Both the position numbers and the translations under genes were made by a program. Positions 1 to 7,557 of a DNA stretch of 36,669 nt are shown piece by piece (positions within the stretch are counted from its first letter, which is position 1; each line of letters begins with the position of its first letter). The DNA is from Oscillospiraceae bacterium. Its GTDB lineage: Bacteria; Bacillota; Clostridia; Oscillospirales; Oscillospiraceae. The stretch spans positions 1-36,669 of the forward strand of contig JAFSJE010000024.1 in assembly GCA_017439425.1 (NCBI GenBank), given 5' to 3'. The notes under the pieces were generated by a model. That model was given only the letters and a program-made list of their open reading frames with translations. It did no database searches and was not told the origin of the DNA.

Positions 1-89
1 TATCCCAACTCGCGAATGACAGCGGATGCGCGCTTTCCGTATTTCTCATAGAGTTGAATCGCGCGAATTCGATCTTCATATGAATACAT
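1..89 (-). CDS. Insertion sequence transposase, N-terminal end (partial)
   Basis: The reverse strand from the ATG at 89 reads MYSYEDRIRAIQLYEKYGKR and continues to the window edge. This is typical of the helix-turn-helix N terminus of an IS3-type OrfA transposase subunit, which binds the insertion sequence ends. Only about 29 codons are visible, so whether the element is complete to the left cannot be judged. The upstream sequence up to 167 is the element end and recurs near 35875-35968. The family is called from sequence flavour only. Confidence 0.65.
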   Translation of the reverse strand, partial: MYSYEDRIRAIQLYEKYGKRASAVIRELG

Positions 90-167
90 CTTGATACCAT
101 CCTTTTAGTATTTTGGTCCAAGAATTCGTCCGCGTCCCCTAATGGCTATTTTCGCCCGTCGCTAACA
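74..167. repeat. Insertion sequence end, left copy of a 94-bp direct repeat
   Basis: The 94 bases from 74 to 167 recur at 35875-35968 in the same orientation with two visible differences. The repeat covers the first five codons of the transposase and the untranslated sequence before it, and stops at the motif gctaaca in both copies. The flanking sequences differ completely, so this is most likely the outer end of an insertion sequence. Confidence 0.8.
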
Positions 168-263
168 TTCATGTATTCGCGGATGAGATATGACAGCATT
201 TCAGTCATTATTTGTCCGCAGATACAGCGAGCATCGGATTTTGCACCCCAAAAGCCCAACAAA

Positions 264-312
264 ACGAGAAAAAACCGGCGCGACCGTTTGATGATCACGG
301 GCGCGCCGGTTT
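264..312 (-). terminator. Intrinsic terminator of the HD-GYP operon
   Basis: An 11-bp perfect stem (AAACCGGCGCG at 272-282, CGCGCCGGTTT at 302-312) is followed on the minus strand by a T-rich tract. It sits about 45 bp beyond the stop codon of the HD-GYP gene. Confidence 0.85.
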
Positions 313-356
313 CATGTTCTTTTGTCCATGAGCGCAGGTTGTTTCCTATTATCCAA

Positions 357-1619
357 TCACTTTTTTAGCTCAAGACTGTGAAAATAACGCTGACCCGCAG
401 CGCGCGACTCCATCTCCCGCGCATTATCGATCTCGTCGTAGTTCTCTTCAAGCAGCGCAACGATTTTGCCGCATATGGAGCCGTTTTCAACATTGCCCCA
501 AAGCACCTTCAGCGCTTCCTCGCGGCTCATTCCCGCTCTGTAAGGTCTTACCTCTGTGATAGCCGAAAAAATGTCCGCAACAGCCATGATGCGAGAGCCG
601 AGGTCAAGGTATTCCTCTCCGAAGTGGAACGGATACCCGCGACCGTTCAGCTTTTCGTGGTGAAAGCCCGCCCAGTCGGCTATCTTTTCAAAACCGGGTA
701 CGTCCATCAGTATGAGGCGCGTGTAATATGGGTGCTCCTTGACTATATTGAACTCCTCCTCGGTGAGCTTTCCCGGCTTCTCAAGAATCTCGTTCGGTAC
801 GCGAAGCTTTCCGACGTCGTGGAGATATCCGGCAATCGTCATCATCTTGACCTCGTCCTCGCTCATTCCCGCCTTAATCGCCAGCTCCCGCGCCGACGCC
901 GCAACTCCGGCAGAGTGCATTGCGGTAAACGAGCTGCGGTAGTCGATTATTCTCGACATAAGGCGCGTAAGCTCGGCACACTCGTCAAGGCTGACGGTGC
1001 GTATTTCACCGGTAAATAACATTATGAAGCTCGGATTCAGCGCTACGTCAAGCCACATAAACTCCCGCTCCGAGCATCGGAGAAATGCGTCTAGCACCTC
1101 CGGCATAAACTCAGTTCCGCGCCCCGTCTCAACGGATGCGCAGATGCGTTTTGCCTGATTCAGCACCGGTACGTCATATTCAAAGAGGCTCGTTGCAACA
1201 TCTGCAAGGTGTATCGACTGCGATATGCGAAGTCTGCGGTCAATCTCCGGGCAGTCCTTAAGAAACTCGAGATTCTCAAGATAGCTGTTCTGATTGATTT
1301 CAATGATATCCGCAATCTCTGCAAAGTGATCGAGGTCTCGGATCATCTCAGCGCCGATAGCGGCGACAGCCTTTGCATCGGATTCAATCTCCTTCACGCT
1401 CCGAGGCTTTGGAGCAATAACAGAGCCGATATCGTGCAGAAGAGCGGCGTACACCGTGAGGTTAAGGTCGTCATCCCTCAGTCCAAGCTCATAGGCGATC
1501 TGAAACGCCAGATACGCCGTCTGCTCGTGGTGGTGCTCCATTTTCGGGTTTATTAGGTTGAGCGATATTGCCAGCGCTTTAAGAAGCGAGCGAATATCCG
1601 TAAATTTTTCAATAGCCAT
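357..1619 (-). CDS. Two-domain HD / HD-GYP signalling protein
   Basis: The 420-residue protein has two HD-type domains. The N-terminal one has a HHHE cluster at residues 29-32 and LLHDIG at 60-65. The C-terminal one is a full HD-GYP domain with H235, H267-D268 and the HHEKLNGRGYP signature at about 320-330. HD-GYP proteins are metal-dependent phosphodiesterases, best known for hydrolysing cyclic di-GMP. There is no membrane segment or receiver domain, so it should be cytosolic. The start has GGAGG nine bases upstream. It follows the PP2C phosphatase gene by 27 bp and very likely shares its transcript. The substrate cannot be read from the sequence; some HD-GYP proteins use other cyclic dinucleotides. 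Confidence 0.9.
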   Translation of the reverse strand: MAIEKFTDIRSLLKALAISLNLINPKMEHHHEQTAYLAFQIAYELGLRDDDLNLTVYAALLHDIGSVIAPKPRSVKEIESDAKAVAAIGAEMIRDLDHFAEIADIIEINQNSYLENLEFLKDCPEIDRRLRISQSIHLADVATSLFEYDVPVLNQAKRICASVETGRGTEFMPEVLDAFLRCSEREFMWLDVALNPSFIMLFTGEIRTVSLDECAELTRLMSRIIDYRSSFTAMHSAGVAASARELAIKAGMSEDEVKMMTIAGYLHDVGKLRVPNEILEKPGKLTEEEFNIVKEHPYYTRLILMDVPGFEKIADWAGFHHEKLNGRGYPFHFGEEYLDLGSRIMAVADIFSAITEVRPYRAGMSREEALKVLWGNVENGSICGKIVALLEENYDEIDNAREMESRAAGQRYFHSLELKK

Positions 1620-1646
1620 TTTCCCCTCCGGCGGGTTTTTCAGATT

Positions 1647-3140
1647 TCAGGCTTCTTCCTTCTTCGTCGCTTTTTCTTTTGCGCCCTTGTATTCAAGGCA
1701 GAGCATCGTAAGATCGTCAAACTGCTCGGCGTCCTTTACAAAATCGTCAACAGCTGCACGGACAACTCCGAGTGTCTTCTTGGGATCTGCTCCGGCTCCG
1801 GCGTCGGAATTCAGCGCATAGAGCATACGCTCAACGCCGAAAAGCTCCTTTTCGGCGCTCGTTGCCTCCGGCACGCCGTCAGTATACAAAAAGAGTTTGG
1901 AGCCGGGTTCAAGCGTCAGTTCATACTGCTTGTATCTCGCGCCGGGCATTCCGCCTATGACAAACCCATGCTTATCCTTGATTATCTCATAGTTTCCGTC
2001 CGGACTTTTAAGAACGGGATACTCGTGCCCCGCGTTCGCCGCAGTGAGCTTTCCGGTCGATATCTCGAGAATTCCGAGCCAGACTGTTACGAACATTTCC
2101 TCCCGGTTTCCGGCGCAGATCGTTTCGTTCGTGTCCATAAGTATCTCGGCAGGAGACTTTCCGAGCATGGCGTTGTTTGCGAGAAGTATCTTCGACGCCA
2201 TCATAAACAGAGCCGCCGGCACGCCCTTGCCGGAAACATCGGCCATGACAAGTCCGAGATGGTCGTCGTCCACGAGGAAAAAGTCGTAAAAGTCGCCTCC
2301 GACCTCCTTCGCCGGATCCATTGAAGCGTATACGTCGAACTCGTCTCTGTCCGGAAACGCCGGAAATATATTCGGAAGCATATCCGCCTGAATCGCAGAC
2401 GCCATCGTAAGCTCAGACTCGATCCGCATGCTCTCAAGCTTCTGCTTCTCATACTCCTTGTTCTGGTGCTGCAGAATGACGCCGAACATATATACAGCCG
2501 ACCCTACCGTCGCAAATATAATGAACTGTATCCCGTACAGCAGGCTTTGGATCACTATAGCCACGATCGGCGCGATCATAAATATCCAGAACGCGATTCT
2601 TATACGTTTATCTACATTTTTACCGTGGCGGATAAGCATGAAGACGTCTATTCCGAGCATGATAAACGGGCTGAGATTTGAGAGAATGTACAGTCCGCCG
2701 CGATGATAGACGTTAGACTCGTCAAAGTAGTACATCCGGCCTCCGAATAATCCCGCTACGAGGATAATGGCATGAGCCGCAAGCAGCAAATTAAGCGCGA
2801 GCTCAAGCTTTTTCGTATTGTTATCCCGATTTGTCACGTTTACGACAAGCATGCTCATCATGTGAGTCATTAAGCCTGCAGTCAAGACCTCGATAAAGGT
2901 GACTATCTGCAGCGCAATAAAAACCCCGCCTCCGGGAATGCCGTCCATAAGCTCTCTCGCCATGTGTGTGACCATATAAACGGTTATCAGAATAAAGAAT
3001 ATCTGGAAATACTTTCTGACGATATCGCGCAGATGCCTCGACGCCGTTATCTGCATGAAGCATAGATTGCAAATGCCTATGCCCGCTGCTATAAAAAACA
3101 AATTTATGATATCAATGATGGTAAAATTGAACATCATCAC
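1647..3140 (-). CDS. Membrane-anchored RsbU/SpoIIE-type PP2C serine phosphatase
   Basis: The first ~230 residues hold about six or seven hydrophobic segments. A short charged linker (NKEYEKQKLESMRIESEL) leads into a PP2C-type phosphatase domain. Family motifs are visible in order: EVGGDFYDF, ADVSGKGVPAALFM, AGHEYPVL, LYTDGVPEA and QFDDLTM, which supply the metal-binding aspartates. Such enzymes dephosphorylate anti-sigma factor antagonists, with the membrane part as likely sensor. Start: a GTG at 3140 is 10 bases from AAGGGG and fits better than the ATG codons that follow it. It is first in an operon with the HD-GYP gene. No anti-sigma or antagonist genes lie nearby, so the target is unknown. 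Confidence 0.9.
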   Translation of the reverse strand: MMMFNFTIIDIINLFFIAAGIGICNLCFMQITASRHLRDIVRKYFQIFFILITVYMVTHMARELMDGIPGGGVFIALQIVTFIEVLTAGLMTHMMSMLVVNVTNRDNNTKKLELALNLLLAAHAIILVAGLFGGRMYYFDESNVYHRGGLYILSNLSPFIMLGIDVFMLIRHGKNVDKRIRIAFWIFMIAPIVAIVIQSLLYGIQFIIFATVGSAVYMFGVILQHQNKEYEKQKLESMRIESELTMASAIQADMLPNIFPAFPDRDEFDVYASMDPAKEVGGDFYDFFLVDDDHLGLVMADVSGKGVPAALFMMASKILLANNAMLGKSPAEILMDTNETICAGNREEMFVTVWLGILEISTGKLTAANAGHEYPVLKSPDGNYEIIKDKHGFVIGGMPGARYKQYELTLEPGSKLFLYTDGVPEATSAEKELFGVERMLYALNSDAGAGADPKKTLGVVRAAVDDFVKDAEQFDDLTMLCLEYKGAKEKATKKEEA

Positions 3141-3180
3141 ACTTCACATCCCCTTTTTCGATGTTTTTGTTAACTGATAT

Positions 3181-3209
3181 ATTATATTACTGTCTCAAGC
3201 TGATAGCAA
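3181..3209 (-). promoter_or_regulatory. Sigma-A-like promoter of the phosphatase/HD-GYP operon
   Basis: On the minus strand TTGCTA (3204-3209) is followed after exactly 17 bp by TATAAT (3181-3186). It lies about 40 bp upstream of the GTG start. Confidence 0.75.
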
Positions 3210-3242
3210 GAAAAATAATTCCGACCTCCGGTCTTCCTGCTT

Positions 3243-3403
3243 ATACTAACCCCTGATTAAAAGCTTTAACCGAGCGCGCAGACTTTTTTGCGTCATACAA
3301 GGCGTCCGGTGCAGATAATACTTTGTGTATTATCAAGCCGGATAACGAAGTATGACGCGAAAAGGGCAAGCGCGAATTGAAGATTTTGATTAGGGGTTAG
3401 TAT
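3243..3403. repeat. 161-bp imperfect fold-back element
   Basis: The ends ATACTAACCCCTGATTAAAA (3243-3262) and TTTTGATTAGGGGTTAGTAT (3384-3403) pair at 18 of 20 positions. Inner arms also pair: GCGTCATAC (3290-3298) with GTATGACGC (3350-3358), TCCGG with CCGGA, and GATAATAC (3314-3321) with GTATTATC (3327-3334) around a five-base loop. The whole piece can fold as one long hairpin. There is no ORF. It lies between the phosphatase promoter and the tRNA terminator, so it fits a MITE-like element or a structured RNA. Confidence 0.7.
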
Positions 3404-3418
3404 TAATAATGACGATAT

Positions 3419-3452
3419 ACAAAAACAGCCATCCCGATTGGGATGACTGTTC
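3419..3452 (-). terminator. Terminator of the tRNA array
   Basis: On the minus strand AACAGTCATCCC, a four-base loop and GGGATGGCTGTT form a stem followed by five T. It begins a few bases after the CCA end of tRNA-Lys. Confidence 0.85.
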
Positions 3453-3453
3453 T

Positions 3454-3529
3454 TGGTGCTCCAGCTGGGACTCGAACCCAGGACACCCGCCTTAAAAGGG
3501 CGGTGCTCTACCTGCTGAGCTACTGGGGC
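3454..3529 (-). tRNA. tRNA-Lys (anticodon TTT)
   Basis: The cloverleaf reads out fully with an encoded CCA. Anticodon stem CCGCC/GGCGG encloses the loop CTTTTAA, giving anticodon TTT. The T arm is CTGGG-TTCGAGT-CCCAG. The acceptor pairs GCCCCAG with CTGGAGC and has one mismatch, C3 against A70. It is the last gene of the five-tRNA array. Confidence 0.95.
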
Positions 3530-3532
3530 ATC

Positions 3533-3607
3533 TGGCAGGGATGGCGGGATTCGAACCCACGGATGCAGGAGTCAAAGTCCTGTGCCTTACCGCTTGGCGA
3601 CATCCCT
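3533..3607 (-). tRNA. tRNA-Gln (anticodon TTG)
   Basis: Anticodon stem CAGGA/TCCTG encloses CTTTGAC, giving anticodon TTG. The acceptor AGGGATG pairs with CATCCCT, the discriminator is G and CCA is encoded. It is three bases upstream of tRNA-Lys. Confidence 0.95.
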
Positions 3608-3626
3608 ATTCCCTAATATGTTTATT

Positions 3627-3653
3627 GTGCCGACGCCGAAAAGGCGTCGGCAC
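3627..3653. other. Perfect hairpin between tRNA-His and tRNA-Gln
   Basis: GTGCCGACGCC (3627-3637) and GGCGTCGGCAC (3643-3653) form an 11-bp perfect stem with a five-base loop. No T-run follows in the direction of transcription, so it is not a canonical terminator. It may be a processing structure or a partial attenuator inside the tRNA transcript. Confidence 0.6.
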
Positions 3654-3654
3654 A

Positions 3655-3732
<78 letters not shown>

Positions 3733-3768
3733 ATATTTCCCGCCGAAGCGGTTTTCCCGCCTCGGCGT

Positions 3769-3845
<77 letters not shown>

Positions 3846-3962
3846 ACGTCACAGGAAACTCGCTGCGCTCCGTTTCCGGCTACGCCGAAAAGCTTCGCAT
3901 TCGCTACTTTCCTGTTGCTCTTCAAAGCAAACGCAAGCGTTTGTTTTGGCAAAGGGCTCTTT

Positions 3963-4037
3963 TGGAGCGGGTGATGGGAATCGAACCCACGTCCCCAGCT
4001 TGGAAGGCTGGTGCACTAGCCGTTGTGCTACACCCGC
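3963..4037 (-). tRNA. tRNA-Gly (anticodon TCC)
   Basis: Anticodon stem CCAGC/GCTGG encloses CTTCCAA, giving anticodon TCC. The acceptor GCGGGTG pairs perfectly with CACCCGC, the discriminator is T and CCA is encoded. It is the first gene of the array. The 117-bp spacer to tRNA-Arg contains only short inverted repeats, such as CAAACGC/GCGTTTG at 3928-3943. Confidence 0.95.
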
Positions 4038-4061
4038 AAAGCTGAATTCATCAGCCAAAGT

Positions 4062-4090
4062 ATAATATCACAAGAAGAACGCCTTGTCAA
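4062..4090 (-). promoter_or_regulatory. Consensus promoter of the tRNA array
   Basis: A perfect -35 TTGACA (4085-4090, minus strand) is 17 bp from TATTAT (4062-4067). Transcription would begin about 15 bp before tRNA-Gly. The promoter lies just behind the stop codon of the AAA ATPase gene, so the tRNAs can be expressed independently of that operon. Confidence 0.85.
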
Positions 4091-4099
4091 TGTATTTTT

Positions 4100-5194
4100 T
4101 TACATTTCTACGGCTTTTTCAACGTCCTCTTTGAGAACGGTCATCAGATCATCTGTCGTCGGGTTCTCTATGAGCGCCACTCTGTCGGATTGGACGGAGA
4201 CGACGTTCTCAAAGATATTGCGGACAGTTCTGCCGTTGCCGAAGTTATCGTCGCGCGTTTCGTAAAGCGCCTTGAAGTGCTCGCGGAGGAATTGTTCTGC
4301 GTCCTCGTTGAGCGTATACTTATTCTTCCTGCAGCGCATTTCAAAAATCTCATACAGTTCGTCGCCGTTATAGTCCTCAAAAACGAAGTAGCGGTTGAAG
4401 CGGCTCTCAAGGCCGGGGTTGGAGTTAATAAACTTCTCCATGAGATTTTCATAGCCTGCGACTATAACCACGAGATCGTCACGGTGATCCTCCATCGCCT
4501 TCAGCACGGTCTCGATCGCCTCGTGGCCGAAGTCGTTGGCGCCCTCCTGGCTTGTCAGAGAGTACGCCTCATCGATAAAGAGCACGCCGCCCATCGCCTT
4601 TTTGATCGCCTCGTCGGTCTTGATTGCGGTCTGACCGACGTAGCCCGCAACGAGCTGACTGCGGTCGACCTCGACAAGCTGACCCTTTGACAGCACGCCG
4701 ATGGCATAGTAAAGCTGAGCGATAAGGCGCGCGACGGTAGTCTTTCCGGTACCGGGGTTGCCCATAAATACGAGGTGCAGGCTCATGGCAGGGGTCGGAA
4801 GCCCCTGCTCCTCCCTGAGCTTGCGAACCTTTGCAAGGTTAATGAGGCTGCGGACGTTCTGCTTGATCTTTTCAAGGCCCACGAGATCGTCAAGCTCGCG
4901 CAGAAGCTCGTCAAGATTCGGGCGCTCCGGCTCCTCCTCCGCCTTCGTCTTTGGCGAATCAGGGCTTAGCGCATCCTGCTTGTTCATCTCCTCGAGGAGC
5001 TTTTTTGCCGCCTCGTCCGCCTCGTTCATATCCTTCTGAAGATCGGTGACGCGGCTTTTTGAGCTCTCTGATGAGATGGAGTCAAGCATATCGTTGAGGT
5101 GCTTGAGCTGATCGATATAGCTTCCGGCAGGTCTGAGGCCGTAGGAATTGAAGTCCACATTCATGCCGTAATCTTTCTTTTTCTTGTCCGCCAT
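4100..5194 (-). CDS. CbxX/CfqX (SpoVK-type) AAA ATPase
   Basis: The 364-residue protein has a charged, probably helical N-terminal third and then a CbxX/CfqX-family AAA domain. Walker A is GNPGTGKTT at 145-153, Walker B is GVLFIDEA with D208-E209, and a sensor/arginine-finger region (NPGLESRFNRYF) follows. Relatives include the sporulation protein SpoVK and rubisco activase CbbX, all hexameric remodelling ATPases. The substrate here is unknown. GGAGG lies nine bases before the ATG at 5194; a nearby ATG at 5199 is out of frame. It is last in an operon behind asnS (24-bp gap). Confidence 0.88.
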   Translation of the reverse strand: MADKKKKDYGMNVDFNSYGLRPAGSYIDQLKHLNDMLDSISSESSKSRVTDLQKDMNEADEAAKKLLEEMNKQDALSPDSPKTKAEEEPERPNLDELLRELDDLVGLEKIKQNVRSLINLAKVRKLREEQGLPTPAMSLHLVFMGNPGTGKTTVARLIAQLYYAIGVLSKGQLVEVDRSQLVAGYVGQTAIKTDEAIKKAMGGVLFIDEAYSLTSQEGANDFGHEAIETVLKAMEDHRDDLVVIVAGYENLMEKFINSNPGLESRFNRYFVFEDYNGDELYEIFEMRCRKNKYTLNEDAEQFLREHFKALYETRDDNFGNGRTVRNIFENVVSVQSDRVALIENPTTDDLMTVLKEDVEKAVEM

Positions 5195-5218
5195 GCCATT
5201 AAGCCTCCGGCTGATAAA

Positions 5219-6613
5219 TTAAAACTCTGCGTTGCCGACAGTACGAGGATGCAGCTCCACGTCGCGGATGTTGGAAACGCCTGTGAGGTACATAATAAGG
5301 CGCTCGAAGCCGAGTCCGAAGCCAGCGTGACGGCAGGAGCCGTAACGGCGGAGGTCGAGATACCACCAGTAATCGTCCTTATTGAGTCCGAGCTCATCCA
5401 TGCGCTTCTCAAGCATATCGAGGCGCTCCTCACGCTGGCTGCCGCCGATGATTTCTCCGATGCCCGGAACAAGGCAGTCGGACGCGGCGACGGTCTTTCC
5501 GTCGTCGTTGAGGCGCATATAGAACGCCTTTATTTCCTTCGGGTAGTCCGTTACGAACACCGGGCGCTTAAATACTGTCTCCGCGAGATAGCGCTCGTGC
5601 TCTGTCTGAATATCGCTGCCCCACTCAACGGGGTAGTCAAACTTATCGTTGTTCTTCTTGAGAAGCTCGATTGCATCGGTGTAGGTTATTCTGCCGAAGT
5701 CATTGGATACGACGTTCATAAGGCGGTCCTTGAGTCCCTTATCGACGAAGGAGTTGAAGAAATCCATCTCCTGAGGGCACTTCTCGAGGACGTAGTTGAT
5801 GACGAATTTCAGCATAGACTCCATGCACTCGAGATCGTCGTCGAGATCGGCAAACGCCATCTCAGGCTCGATCATCCAGAACTCCGCGGCGTGACGCTGG
5901 GTGTTGGAGTTCTCTGCGCGGAAGGTGGGACCGAAGGTGTAGACATCGCCGAACGCGAGCGCGAAGTTCTCGGCGTTGAGCTGACCGGAAACCGTGAGGT
6001 TTGTAGCCTTGCCGAAGAAATCCTTGGACCAGTCGATGCTGCCGTCCTCCTTGCGCGGCGGGTTTTCGGGATCAATGGTAGTAACGCGGAACATCTCGCC
6101 CGCTCCCTCGGCGTCGGAGCCGGTGATGAGCGGAGTGTGGATATAGACAAATCCGCGGCTCTTGAAGAACTCGTGGATTCCCTGCGCGGCGACGCTTCTC
6201 ACCCGGAAGGTGGCGGAGAAAAGATTCGTTCTCGCGCGAAGGTGCTGGATGGTTCGCAGGAACTCGACGGAGTGGCGCTTCGGCTGGAGCGGATAATCGG
6301 GGCTCGACTTGCCCTCGACGACGATCTCAGCCGCCTTCAGCTCAAAGGGCTGCTTTGCGCCCGGTGTCAGAACGAGCCTGCCGGAAACGATAAGCGCGGC
6401 GCCGACGTTCTGATGGGCTATCTCTTCGTAATTATCAAGGCTCTCGCGCTCGAAAACGACCTGCAGGGGTTTGAAGCAGCTGCCGTCGTTGAGCTCGATA
6501 AAGCCGAAGGATTTCTGATCTCTGAGATTTCTCGCCCAGCCGCAGACAGTGATGGATGCGCCGTCGAAGCTTTCGGGGCTCTCATAGAGCTTGACAATTT
6601 TAGTTCTTTGCAT
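5219..6613 (-). CDS. asnS: Asparagine--tRNA ligase
   Basis: This 464-residue class II aminoacyl-tRNA synthetase charges tRNA-Asn in the cytosol. An N-terminal OB-fold (about residues 1-110, with [19 protein letters not shown]) binds the anticodon. The catalytic core shows motif 2 ([15 protein letters not shown]) and motif 3 ([15 protein letters not shown]), and the protein ends in the family's PRTxGNAEF tail. The length is normal for AsnS. The AsnS-specific sequence and full insertion pattern argue against AspS. It begins 10 bp after the binding-protein gene, in the same operon. Confidence 0.96.
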   Translation of the reverse strand: MQRTKIVKLYESPESFDGASITVCGWARNLRDQKSFGFIELNDGSCFKPLQVVFERESLDNYEEIAHQNVGAALIVSGRLVLTPGAKQPFELKAAEIVVEGKSSPDYPLQPKRHSVEFLRTIQHLRARTNLFSATFRVRSVAAQGIHEFFKSRGFVYIHTPLITGSDAEGAGEMFRVTTIDPENPPRKEDGSIDWSKDFFGKATNLTVSGQLNAENFALAFGDVYTFGPTFRAENSNTQRHAAEFWMIEPEMAFADLDDDLECMESMLKFVINYVLEKCPQEMDFFNSFVDKGLKDRLMNVVSNDFGRITYTDAIELLKKNNDKFDYPVEWGSDIQTEHERYLAETVFKRPVFVTDYPKEIKAFYMRLNDDGKTVAASDCLVPGIGEIIGGSQREERLDMLEKRMDELGLNKDDYWWYLDLRRYGSCRHAGFGLGFERLIMYLTGVSNIRDVELHPRTVGNAEF

Positions 6614-6623
6614 AACGTAATTC

Positions 6624-7379
6624 CTACTTTCTTACGATTATTTCCTGTTTTGAGCTTATATAGCTTGATGTATAGAGCACGGCGGCGTCCCCCCTCGGTA
6701 TTCTTCCGATGGAGAACGAGACCTTGCCGCTCTCTGCCATGTACAGTATCAGATCCGCCCTGACAACCTTGAAATCCGGATTCACGCCAAGCTCGGAGCA
6801 GACTCTCCTCGCGACGTCTATCTCGAGGCCGACAAGCTCGCCGTTTTCATCGCGGTAGCTGTATGGCCAGAAATCGTCCGAAACGGCGATCGAGACAGAA
6901 TCGCGGTATTTCTTATCGTCAATATAGGGTGTTGCCCTGCCGGACACCCAATCGTCTCCTATCCTTCTGAGCACGCCGGCTCTTGTGAGATTCACAACGG
7001 CGTTCTCAACGGCGTCGTAGAGCACATTGTTATCCTCGGAAACCGCGATGCAGTACTCGGTATCGACAAAAGGACTTGAAAGAGAGGTCAGCCCCGAGGA
7101 GTGCAGAAGCCTCGCGGCAGTCTCCTCATCGACAAGAGCCGCGTCCACACCGCCGTTTTTCAGCTCGGCGGCAAGAGCGTTTGCAGAGGTGTAGAGTTTA
7201 ATATTTACGCTCCCCTCCATGCCCCGGAGGTAGCTCTCGCTTGCAGTTCCTTCAAGAACGCCGACGCTCTTTCCGACAAGGTCAGCTTTGGAGTGAACCG
7301 TATTCGGATGCTCGGCACGGCATGAAGCAAGACTGAGCGCAATAATGAGCGCCAGAACGGCGCATAGCATTTTTTTCAT
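6624..7379 (-). CDS. Type-3 solute-binding lipoprotein with swapped halves
   Basis: The 251-residue protein has a lipoprotein signal (LASC, Cys20), so it should be anchored outside the membrane. It resembles the SBP_bac_3 family of amino-acid or polar-solute binding proteins, but its parts are in swapped order. Residues 33-145 ([19 protein letters not shown] to IGDDW) look like the part that normally ends the family. Residues 161-251 ([20 protein letters not shown] to KQEIIVRK) look like the part that normally begins it. Total length still equals one full domain. No permease or ATPase genes are nearby. The Shine-Dalgarno site is weak. Alternatives are a circular permutation or a remnant of a fused tandem pair. 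The ligand is unknown. Confidence 0.8.
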   Translation of the reverse strand: MKKMLCAVLALIIALSLASCRAEHPNTVHSKADLVGKSVGVLEGTASESYLRGMEGSVNIKLYTSANALAAELKNGGVDAALVDEETAARLLHSSGLTSLSSPFVDTEYCIAVSEDNNVLYDAVENAVVNLTRAGVLRRIGDDWVSGRATPYIDDKKYRDSVSIAVSDDFWPYSYRDENGELVGLEIDVARRVCSELGVNPDFKVVRADLILYMAESGKVSFSIGRIPRGDAAVLYTSSYISSKQEIIVRK

Positions 7380-7424
7380 GTCTGATTCCCGGTTATTTCT
7401 TTAATCATACGTTGGCATTTTGCT

Positions 7425-7453
7425 ATTTTACAAGATTTCGAGCCGATAATCAA
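7425..7453 (-). promoter_or_regulatory. Promoter of the binding protein-asnS-ATPase operon
   Basis: On the minus strand TTGATT (7448-7453) is 17 bp from TAAAAT (7425-7430), about 45 bp before the first start codon. Confidence 0.65.
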
Positions 7454-7493
7454 CTGTTTTATGAAATTTTCTTTTCACATTTAAAAATAATTA

Positions 7494-7522
7494 TTGTGAA
7501 GTTGCACCTTTTTTGGTATAAT
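7494..7522 (+). promoter_or_regulatory. Promoter of the gdpP-ftsH cluster
   Basis: TTGTGA (7494-7499) is 17 bp from TATAAT (7517-7522), with the gdpP start 35 bp further on. It is divergent from the asnS operon promoter. Confidence 0.75.
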
Positions 7523-7557
7523 GATTAAAATGTGTTATTATTGCCGGAGGTGATACT

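Noticed and set aside
5099-6763. 554-residue plus-strand ORF
   Set aside because: It is the antisense of asnS over its full length; asnS has clear synthetase motifs, while this frame has no recognisable domain or ribosome site.
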